DNA from: Styela clava
Taxonomy: Eukaryota; Chordata; Ascidiacea; Stolidobranchia; Styelidae
Reading direction: 5' to 3'
Length of the DNA: 64,000 bases
Assembly (NCBI RefSeq): GCF_964204865.1
Contig: NC_135254.1
Span: forward strand, 17,117,001 to 17,181,000
Shown: positions 12,301 to 24,300 of the stretch, one piece after another
Position numbering within the stretch: the first letter of the stretch is position 1
Layout of the letters: every line of letters begins with the position of its first letter
Notes under the pieces: model-generated
The model's input: only the letters and a program-made list of their open reading frames with translations
Database searches by the model: none
Told to the model about the DNA's origin: nothing
Made by a program: the position numbers and the translations under genes

Positions 12301-15300
12301 TTAAAATAAGCACCGACAATTTTGCAATGGTAAAGTATAGGAAGAATTTTACGGTCAGAGGTCGGGGAAAGGTCCATACCAACGATTGTGCGTGGCACGC
12401 GACAAGATTATTTTGAAAAATTTGGCACGTGTTCTCATTTGAGTTGTGCACCCCTGATCTATATAATATTATATTCATTGTTACAATAGCCGGAAAGTGA
12501 TTACCAACACAAGAATTGCAAACTTATTTTTTCGTATATTTCTACAAAAAAGTCTTCAGGTGTGGTCCATTTAGTGTGAGATGCAATCTTTGCCATCTCC
12601 GCAAGAGGAGAAATGGGGCTTAGGAGTTTGTTTTGGGGTAATTTACACCACGGCACGTATGCGTCAGATGGGTCGATCGATAATACTCTTATTTCGGTTG
12701 ATGAACGTACATACAAACATGGTGTCAAATTCATCTTAATTTTCCAAAGCAGAACACAAGAAATTTCCGCTAACAATTATTTGCCAAAAAGCAATTTTGG
12801 GGGTAAAAACCCATAAAAATGTAAATTGAACAAGAAGAGAAAATTACAGATAGAATCACGTCGCCGTGCGTGAAACCGACAACATTACTTTTCTGCTATC
12901 ACATTTATCGAATTTCACCGCGAGGCTCCCGTATATTTACATTATGTACTTTACTACTTCCTCAGGAAGGTTATTAAAAGGGCACATGTGCAGAAACGTT
13001 GAATATTGCAAATGGGCAAATAAATTTCATTATCGACACTAATGAATATTTTTCTATTAGTACCACGATTATAGTGTGGGAACAGGCCATGTTTTTACCC
13101 TGTAATTCCTAATATGTTTTGAGCAAAATTTGTCAAATAAAAATATTGTCGTAATTTTATTGTTCAATTAACGTTTTTTGTTTGAGGATTAAATATTTTT
13201 TTTAAATATTATACAGTGTCCATAAAGTCTTTCAATTTTTTAAAATCGCAAATGGAATTTATCGATACCATATATTGTTTTGGCCCTCACAGATGTATTA
13301 AATGAAGCAAAATACTTGAACAATTACTTAAAAAACAAAAACCTGGTACAATATATTGAGAACTGACTTCATAATTTATATTTATATTAGTTTATTCATA
13401 ACAATTTTCGATTGTTTCTAAATTAATGATAGATTGGTCTAAGGCAGTGTGACGAAATAAACTAACATTGCCAACAGGGCCTGCTTATGTGTATAGAAAA
13501 CGTTGTTTATGTCGAAATAAATGATTTTCAAACTTCTTTAGAGTCAATGTACAAAGCGATTAATGCAGAATTACGTAATAATGCTAAAAGCGAAATAGCA
13601 CAGTCGCCTTGTGTCGTATTATTTGTCTGCATTGGTCATCTCAATTGCTATGACTGCATATTCGCAACTGTGAAATTAGCGGTAAAATAGTACACCTTAG
13701 CATCGCCTGTCAGTAATTTAAAATATATATCTTCTTGCTATCAACTGAGCAGGAAATCCATGTCATTTCTACGGCGGGCGTACCAAAACTGATACACTAA
13801 AATTATACAGTTTATTACCAGACCATAAAGCCACTCTCCACGATTATATATTTGAGTTTCGCGTGAAAATGACTGATTTAGGACGGTATAAATTGGCTGT
13901 AAAATGCCATACAGTGCGTCTCATTTTAATAGTTGGAATTGAAGGCCTGTATTGTATTTGTAATATTGACGGTCTTCTATTTTGATGCATCATGATGTGT
14001 AATTTGGCAGACTAAACAAACTTTGTCTGATCTCATAAGGGGTTCATCAAACGGTCGATCGGTTTTCTCTTTGATCTAGCCCAGCCACCTTTGGGTTCAC
14101 CCATAAATTTTATAGTAATGACGTCATAGCAGTATGCGTCATCGTTTATATCGCGTGCTAAATGTATCCGCCTGGAAAAAGTGGGTCTAATTTGCACGCG
14201 TTGCGTCACAGTCAAAATTCAGACCCAAACCTATTGAATTAAACACGCTTTTAACCAAATAAAAGCCGAATTATAAGCAAATTTGCTTTTGGTGTGAATT
14301 TTCGATGGTATCAACAACAAAATACACACAGTTGTGTACAAAATGACTGCACGTTAGGAATGCCTGAAAATTTTACAAATTAATATATACATTTTTTATG
14401 TTTTAGTTTAGATATTGTTATATAAATCGTTGCTACATCACGAGGCTACAATTTCAATGTTTTAATTTAATACAAAAAAAAATATTTGTCCGTGACTTTT
14501 TTTTAACTTACTGTTGGTTCCCAATTTTCGTAGGTTCGCATCCAATTGTTTTTCCTCTTAATTTTGAATTGTTAATGTGAACTAAGGTCGGGACCCAAGT
14601 AATGTTGTGACGATCGAATACTTCGCTAAGTACAGCACTCTAAATATACAGAGGAAGACTTTATAGAATACATTTGAAAATATTTAAACCCCAGTCCATT
14701 GTATGTAACAAGTAAGGATGATTGTGTTCCACTTGATACAAAAAAATAAACGGTGTACTGAAAATGTCATTACGGGAGGTCCAGTGCATAACATTTAATT
14801 TCAACTGAAGAATATTCAAAAATACGATACTTAGAAGTAACAGAAAAGCGTGACAGCCGATTTATTGTAAAACGATGCACACATACACGCGGGCTACTTG
14901 TAGTCTGATAGTAATTTTTATCACTTTAGATATATACCTGAAGTTTGACGTCATCCACTGTAAACATGGGATTGCTTCCATCGTCTTCGTTTATATTAAC
15001 AATATTATATCGCAATGTTTTAGGTTTACGTAAAGTCCAGTTGTCGACGTAACTGCGAACGATTTCAGGATTGTCACAAATAGTTTGTCCGCAGGGTGGT
15101 GCTCTCACCTCCGGAAAATGTAATCTGATCAAAACAAACATGATCAAAATAATGAAAAATTCAAGGGACATAAGTTCTATCGTTGCATTTTGTTCAAAAC
15201 ATTTCTCACTATAATATGTTATAATAGCAAAACCGCGAGATATGATTAGTGCATCACAAATCTTAAAGTTTCGAAAGCAGCAGTATTTGAAGGAACGGGA

Positions 15301-18300
15301 AAGTTTTTCTCCAATTATTAAAATAGCCAGATAGCAGCTATTTAAATATGGAATAACAATATATTATTCGTCTCAATACGGGTATATCTGTAAGAATTTA
15401 AATTGGCTTTCAAATTGTGCTTTAAAACGCTGACTCCATAGATTGAGGCATTGAGCTGGGGCCTGTTGGGGAACAAAACATGACAGTTACATAGTGATCC
15501 CATCTAACTCATGAATGGTATATAGATCTTAGAGTTACATTATATAAGTTATGTTAAAACAGTCGAATGTATCCGAATGTAAATCTGCACGTTCAATATT
15601 GAAATCTATTCTATCTTCAAAAAAATTACGTACAAAAACTAACAAAAGTAAAGTTAGTACCGGCGGTCTTCAGATGGAATATCTTTATTCAAAATGATAG
15701 GTTCATTTCTTCCGATTGATAACCAACTATGTCGAAAACTATCAAAGTCTTCCTTTATTTGAACGATATCGGTGAGATGAGAAGTTTCAAAATTGTACAT
15801 GTCTCGAGTAATATCCTGCTGCGGTCGAATTTGGGAAAAAATTTTGAGTTGGTCGATCATTCCTCTGTTAGAATAGGAAATGAATCTTAAAATAGATAGT
15901 TGGTTTATTTAAATTTTGACACGCAACAATCATAATATATATTTATACAACAAAACACCAATAAAGTTGTATCGTGATCAAAAATGAGAACATTACTTAT
16001 TACCGCGTGGGATTTATTTTTTTAAAGTATTCGTATATATTGAAGTTCTTTCACCACAACGCATTATATTATTTCTAAATTGCAGTGAACGTGACAATCA
16101 TCGTCAATGTTTTGACTTTTCTTTCGTCTGTTTAAATTTATAGAATCAAAAAACAATTGCCTGTATCCGTGAGTCATTTTCTCATTTCCTCCCAAAAGCA
16201 GGGTATCACATTGCGCCCCTTGTCTGGATAATTCGCCGCTTCCTGGTTCGTGTCGAGCCTCCACCTGTACCCCGTTCACGTACAGTCTGATAGTACCATC
16301 TTCGCCGGAACTCACGGTTAAATGAGTCTTGAAAAACAAATATAAATAGAGATTATCATGATATTATATTTTTTGTGGGCAGAATTTTGTGCTTGAAACG
16401 TTTTGTAAATCCTGTATAATTTCAACACGACGTTATACCGTAGATATAAACACAGTTGTGAAGTAAAACACAATTTATTTTTGTAACGTTCAACAGCGAA
16501 TCTCAAAATTGTCACGGGTCGTTTAAAATCGAATTATCTTAAACAAGTTCAGACATGAAACCTGACTATACCGAGTTAGAGTTTTTGTAGCGAGTTTTCT
16601 ATTTATGTGTATTAAATTCTTAATTTTCCGTAACAAAATAAACGCTATGTTACCCCAAATTCTATAGTATAACGTAAGCTATTCGTGGCATTAGGCACGT
16701 GCGTATTTTCAACCATACATCATGTATTTCGTATAGGTTACATAAATTATTTTATTATTAATATACATCTAAACATGTACCGAGAACTCGATTCTGGACC
16801 AAAATACGCAAATATTCCTAAGAATCTGAATCTTTGACATCATCTAGTTCAGTGGTCGGCAACCTTTTTTCTAGTTAGTTTCTTACACTCTTTTTAGATT
16901 GTAGAGATGCGCCATTATGTGCTATTGGCCGATACTTGCCGGCACAATACATACGCAGTATGAATATTGTTGATACTCTCTGAGTAAGCGAACTATGTGG
17001 AAACCTGTACAATCAGCGTTAGGGTTTGCGTCAGGAAAAGAGTTCTCAAATTAAACGGTGAGAAACTACTAAGCTTGGCCAGTTATGACAGCAAGCTTCA
17101 CACGACTTCGAACCATTCTTATATGAATGAAAAGCAAGAATCTTACCCACTCTTCAGGTTTGTAAGCATACGGAGAGTAGGCCGTTACCGTTCCAGTAGA
17201 TTTTATTATTGAAAAATAGAAAACTGTTTCATCATCGTTGGATTTTATTCCGAGATTCCACACACTTTCGAGACGCCCTCCTTCCATCGTGCAAGAACAA
17301 GCTGTTAAAAACAAGCAAAAAATATATATATCTTGTAGGTAAAAAGTTGAAATATAAATATAGATGTTCAATAATTCTAAAGCATTATAATTAGGAATGA
17401 AAGCAGTCGGAGCAGTTCATATCACTTAAAATTATGAAAATTTAAATGAATCATTTTATTTTAGTTCATGTTATATATATTTAGGATGTAGTGCAAATAT
17501 CATATTGAAATTATATATGTATATTTTGTCTTATCAAACCATCGTAGGAACATTTTGATGCATAAACGCATAAAATAATTCTCACATTTGACGTCATTGG
17601 GAGTCACGCGTTTCAAATTTGATTTGCCCCACATTCTACACCCTAGCAGGTGAATGACCGACGAAAACCGCCCCTAAGTACATTATGCGCCTGTAAGTGA
17701 GCGTCTATCCGTCGTTCAATAGGGCTAAAAGTTCAAAAATCGCCCACCCACACTTATTTTTCAATGTACTAATCTTTAATACCGCGAAGTAATCCGCTGG
17801 GAGGCGAAATAATCGGAAAATATTACTGGCTGTTAAAACAGTCGACGAAGCTTGTTTCGAGGTAAAAGCACGGCATATAGCACTAAACAGAACACGATCA
17901 AGTTTGGGAAGATTGTCATCAGAAGACCACCGACGAAGATCGCTTTGATCAATCATTTTAATGCGCGAATTTTTACAAGAAGCGTTAATGCGGTTAAAGG
18001 TATAGCACCCCATGACAAGCGGAAAAAGAGGGTGATACTCCTGTCCTACCCAGGTGGGTGTTATCATCATGGATATAGAAAGGGGCCTAGGTCAATAAAC
18101 CACTCGGTCAAATTTGAATGCTAGATGAAATTCGGATATTGTTTTAAAAACTCGTTGATGGAAAATTATAGGTAGGCGTCATACGCTTCAAAACGGTGGT
18201 TTCAGCCTTTTTATTACCTAATAATTCAATAATAATTTTTAATATTCAATTTTATGGCGGAAACACTGTGATCCATTATGTTATGTATACAAAGGTCACC

Positions 18301-21300
18301 CAGAATACGTTATTACCATTGTCATAGTCGCTATTTTCGGGTCAGTGGCCGCTTGAAGCTTGTTTGGAAGCAAAGGTGTGAATTGAATTCTGCTTTAGTG
18401 AGAACCTTTCTGATCGCTATTATTTACAAATACTATAATTAGTGCAGACGTCGAAAACAATTAAATTTTTACATTTGAATGCACCGTCACCATTTTGGAT
18501 GGCTTAAATAATATTTCCACTAATTTCAATAATCAGAAAACACGATCTAGGAAGCATTATAGAAATCCGAAATTGCGTTTTTCGTGAATGTTACAGCATT
18601 TATTTAACGTAGAAACTACGTTAAAACTTAAAGCTTGTCTATTGTAAAAATAAGATTGTAGTGATACGATAGTATACAATTCATGTGTTATTTTTGGAGG
18701 CATTCTAGTCATATTTGAGGTAACTTAACGCGCTTAACATGCTTTTGTTTGGTTACTTTTAAATTAATAATTTTTTGTATATAAACTAGCTGTGTTTTAA
18801 CGTTGCTATGTGTCAACAAAACGGTCAATACCAGATAAGAATGTTATTACCGTCTTAGTACCATATTCGAAAGGCCACAGGGTGAAACAAGCGTGTTGTC
18901 TCAAGTGTTAATACAAAATATTCTAAATAATTTTTAAATTAAATGATAATAACGAATGAAGCTTAGGTAGAATTATTTGTTTTGCTTGATTTAATTTAGT
19001 CCGACGTCTATAGTTCAAGTCTCGACGTCTGAAAATGTTTGGAACCAAGTTTGGCTTTCAATTGTGTTTGAATTCCATCACGCCACGAAAAAAACAATCA
19101 AAATAAATGATTTTACCGCCTCAATTCTAACTCAGGTATGGACCAGAAAAAATCACTGATAGTTGAACTTGAGTGAAATTGCAGTATGTTATGCCATACA
19201 TGCATGTATATGCGATATATATCGAGTCGGATGAACTAAAGCAATCAGTACGGCAAATACTGCTAAGAATGTTATCAAAACACATATACAATTAAATGTT
19301 GACATTATTAAATATTCCAATTATTTGAATTATAAGTAATATTGAGTTAGAATGTGTTTTAAACGAAATATTTCTTTGACCACTGTCGCAAAAACATCCT
19401 CCCGGAAAAGAAAGTTGGTAAAATAGTCTCATCAAAATGCGGCGCAAAAATTCGTATTCATATAATCAGACTTTCCGTCCAACTAAATTACAAAAATGTC
19501 TTTTTTTTATATTATTTAAGTCAAATGATGCAGTTGGATTATCGTAAAGCATTGAAGTTAAATTAAACCTGCAATTTTCCTGCTCACAATGTGCCCAGAA
19601 TATAGTCCTGAATGGATTTGAAATCAGCACTATAAAAATACCTTGAACGACGTTTTGTGAAATAGTGTTTAAAAGCAGCACTGAGTTTTTGGCCTGGTTC
19701 GGGCTTGTAAATCGGAACTGATTCAGAGGCTCGAAATATATTTAAAACACCATTAAAGTTACTATTTTTGAAGAATGAGTAGTTTATTTTTGACGAAATA
19801 ATTTGTACTGATCCATTTCCTTGGGTCTGTTATATATTATGTTTTCGAAGAATTGTATTTTCTGGTTCGTGCTCTAAGAATTGCTCCATTCGACTTATGC
19901 GGTACAATCGCTATGATCGTATTAGTCGCTTTAAACCCAGATTTAGCGACACAGTCATGAACTATAGTCTCATTTGAAATCGACCTTTAGGGCAAATATT
20001 TGTAGGTGGAAAGATCGTGAACTCCGCGTAACAATCATTCCATTTAACGAAATTATAATCTCATTTACCACTAATGTCTAATTATTACTCAATTCCAACA
20101 CTTTTTTGGAAATTCTAACACAAAATATATACAAATTCAACCAGACAGCATGCAAAATACATAACCCATGGTTAATTATGTCTGAGAACGTGATTTCCTA
20201 CCGGATTACATAACTAAACAATCTATTGTTACGTGTTCCGTTGTTACGCATTGTTGTCATAGAAACATTTAAAAATACATTAACTTCGTGATCACCTTGG
20301 GGAGGGGCAATTCTGTTCTTCCTATGCAAGCACGGATCATAAACGAACAAGGATTGCTAGACGCATTTTATGTATATATCAAGCATGAAATAAATGACAT
20401 AGGGTTTCGATTAAACTATTTATTGCCAATACCACAATACTAAATAATAGTAACAGGATTACATGAAAACACAGCAAACATGCAACACAGCTCAAGTTCG
20501 CTGATAGTTCATTTTACTAATGACACGCTTTATTCGTAACTTTAATGTTACAGAAGGCTCAACAAAAGCGCCCTTTCAAGATTGTCGTCAAGGTGGGAAT
20601 TCAATGAGCAACGAAGAATAATGGCACAATTATGTTTAAACTAATATGCAAAATGTCGGTAAAGTTTTCGCAAGATGTTGTTCCGCGTATTTTGTGTAAT
20701 GTGATAACTTCTCTGAAAACTGAAATTTTATCAAGAAAAGGATAAGATGAACCATGTTTTTACGGGTGTTTAGGATACGCCCAATTTCATGAAACGAAAA
20801 TTCGAATAAAGTCAAGCGATTCGATTCATTTCGAATATTCGAATCTATTAATTAAGACACATCAAGGGTTTTTATTTCGTCAAAAATGAACATTTATTAA
20901 ATATATTTTATTTAAAATTTTCGAATTGGATAGGTTTTTATGTCTTCTTCACATGCGCATCCTACTGCACGTATATTGAAAACATTTTTTCGCCCTTGTC
21001 TCATTTTGTCTCAATTATGGATCTAAGAAGTGTTTTTAGTCAATTCAAAAAAGTACGTGTTCGTTTGCACAAACGTAGACATCTAAATTATTAGTTTGTT
21101 TTCGAGCATAACATGGTTGACCTCTGTACGAGATAACTAAACTAACAAAGCATTTGATTAATTTACGTCTTACCAATGTGAGTATCATTTTTCCACAGAA
21201 ATGGAAAAACTCAGTCATTGATTAATTGAATAAAAATCAACACAAATGTATAGCTATTCAAAACACAGCTTGTCTAATTTGGTAGCAAGTTTTATCAATA

Positions 21301-24300
21301 ATTAGGATTCTGTCCATGCTTATTTACAACATTCGACACTCAAAAGGCCTTGGTCAAATTAGGTCGTCTTGTGGTAACTGTCAAAATGGCTGCCGTCTTA
21401 ACTTCTCTTTGTTTACAATCCAACTTAGATATATTAGTTTATGCAGTTCGTACTAATTCACTATGAGTCACACCGATGTGCGTGTACAACATCGTCAGTT
21501 TAGCAATGATTGATTTGTTTAAATGCAGCTTGTTTTACTAGTCGAATTCCTATGAGATTTGTCTTCAGACAAGGGGTTTATTATAAAACAAGTGCGAGTC
21601 ATGCTTGGATTTGGCATGAGAAAAACATCCAAGGAAACTTTTCATTCTATAGTGTTTACACCGAAAGGAATCACATAGATACTTTCAGATATTTTCTAAA
21701 ATATGATGAAGCAATTAAAGTAGAAACGCAAACTAGGAATAAAATACAAATAAAATTTTATATCAATTCCGAATTGTAAATCGAAAGCTCTCATTATACT
21801 AAATATTTTAAAAGTAATATGGTAAACTATGTAAATTGTAAATTATACAAATTTGCATTGTGCAATATTACAGGCCAGATGGATACTAGTTTGAAAGAAA
21901 TTTTCTTGCCTACATTTTTTGTACCACAGTCCAATTCAACTAAACAGTATACCACGTAAATAAACTATTTGGTATAAAAGATTTTAATGGGGTAATATTA
22001 GAGGAGTGTAATAATATAACGCCGAGGAGGTCATTTCGAACATATATTTCAGAAAGAACGTAGCTTTTGAACGAAGCGATCTAGATTACTTGAACTCCTC
22101 GGTACGATTATACACGAACAGAAGTTAAGGTGTAAGCAAAATTAAATAAATTTACTTAATTTTCTCAAAAGTAATTAAGAAATTTCTGTTTTTTTAGGGT
22201 CACCCTATATTTTTGTTGAAAGACAAGACCAGTTGTAAGAGGGTGAGCAGACAAAGTCAGACATGGAATAATACTTAAAGTATCGCTTTACTAGTCTAAG
22301 CAAGATTAGGAAGGTCATATACATTTGGTGTGTTACGTCTAAACATCGTTAGCATTCCGGCTAATAGTAAATGCTGACTGTACTAGCAAAACTTCAATTT
22401 GTCTTCATTATCATTCTCAAGGGCTGCTGTCTCTCAGAAGAGAAAGCGACATTGCAGAACAAAATAGCATGTTTGAACCTTTCTGAACATTTTTGTACAA
22501 TACCTTTATGTTAGTTGAGCAGCTGGTTTTGCGCATTCATCGACGCATATTACAATTTAATTGGGTTAGCGCTTACTTCGAAGCGAAGGGCTTCGAAGGG
22601 CTGATTCATACTCGGGGAAGTGACCGCTTGTTACCTAATTCCAGAACGATATTACTCTTGAGGTTAAACAACCTAACAATGCAATATCGAACTTTAAAAA
22701 ACTTGGACTTGTAGCAAGTAGAAGCACTTTGCGCAGCGTCGTTGTTTGTCCATAGACGCAACACAATTGTATCAAAAGTGTGAGAAGTCGCCATTTAAAA
22801 CGAATAAAATCCTATGAAACATTCTGTTTGATTATAGCATTCACAGAATTTAATTGGTTCTAACATCAAAACTATCAAAATTGCATAAAAATTCCTGCAT
22901 TTTATTGTATATACTTCATCTAACAATAGATTTTATCACACACCTATGACGTCACAGATTCTGTTGGACGAGTAACATAATGTCATAGACATTACAAAAA
23001 TATACAGTATTTCGATTTTTTCTTTCATCATGCCGCTAGTGTGGTTTGGTGTGTTAGATTTCTAGAGCGTATTTTTACAAAATAGTCACTTATACAAATA
23101 TTCATGGTTTATTATAATTTAGCGGCTGGTCAAAAAAGGTCGCGGGACCTTAGTAACACAAAATTCCCATAATTACATGCACTTGGAACACAAGTTTCCC
23201 ATGTAGATAATCTGTAATTCAATGATCCGTGTTCAAAATGAAGTGTCGTTTATATTGGGTGGTTGTGTTAACAGGTGCAGATGCACGTACTAACAACTAC
23301 TTAGTCACATAATATTTGTCTGGCATAGTGCGGGGCATACACGAAGTCGTGAATTATATACCCCCCATGGCTGCCAACAAATTTAGTTTCTGATGAGGTG
23401 GGGTATTCGTAATGTACAAATGAGCTCCAAAGTTTGAGGAACTAAAAGCTTTCTTTTTATAAATTTCTGATCAATGGGTAAAAAAAAAAGTATCCAAGAG
23501 CTGACGTAACTACAAACGTTCCGTAAATTAGACATTTTAAGTGAAGTTACTTGCGTTATTGAAACTATGTATCAAGCTAAAATAACTTACATAATCGATG
23601 CAATTTACGCCTCTCGACAAAAATTGAAATACTGATGTGTTGTCGATATTATTTTGAATATAAATAATATTCACTTTCGATAAAACATTTATCAAATGAG
23701 ATAATCAAATTACTGCAAACTGCTAAACCGATTATTCAACTTGACAACTGATAAATGATATAAATATCATATCAAAGTAAAAAAATCGCTTGAAAAACAT
23801 TTTCTCCCAATAATTTTTGCGCCACGTAACCGCTAAATAAATACCAAAGAATACGCTAAAATTAACAAATCTGCAGCACAATTTTTACTTTTGAAGCTAA
23901 ATCAAGCACTAATTGCGCCCGACAAAAGTTTCGAAATGTCATTTACTAATATTTTTATATTGCAGACACCTGTTAAAAAAAAGTTAAAAAAAAAAAGAAA
24001 ATTAAATGTCGTAGCGGTCAGTTTACGGTAGCACACTATGCCTCGAAACACCGGTTGATGTAGTGATGACTTTTGTAGCGACGTGTAAGATATAGGGTTA
24101 GTATAAATATATATATGCTTCTTCGACTGTTAATAACGTGTTAAACTTCAAATTCAACAGTCTCTAAAAGAAATATATCTCGAGAGCTCGTGTGATTCAT
24201 TTTAAATAATGTTGATTATCATATAAATATTGAAGCGGTCTTTGATATATATTCCAATGCATTTTTCCTAAAATCGAATCATTTTGTTATGTAATAGTCC

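Larger units (their letters stand above)
10070..12456. mobile_element. hAT element (outer, 2,387 bp including a nested element)
   Basis: Perfect 14-bp inverted ends CAGGGGTGCACAAC and exact 8-bp duplication ATCTATAT (10062-10069, 12457-12464). It is split by the element at 10174-11783, so the original was about 770 bp. No coding capacity. It sits in pappalysin intron 7. Confidence 0.9.

Noticed and set aside
16064-16160. Extension of pappalysin exon 4 beyond GYR
   Set aside because: The open frame continues but breaks the family alignment and the phase to exon 5.
17705-18124. Overlapping open frames on both strands (121 and 90 codons) in pappalysin intron 2
   Set aside because: No motif, no splice context, and host-gene phases join without them. 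Probably chance in a slightly more GC-rich patch.
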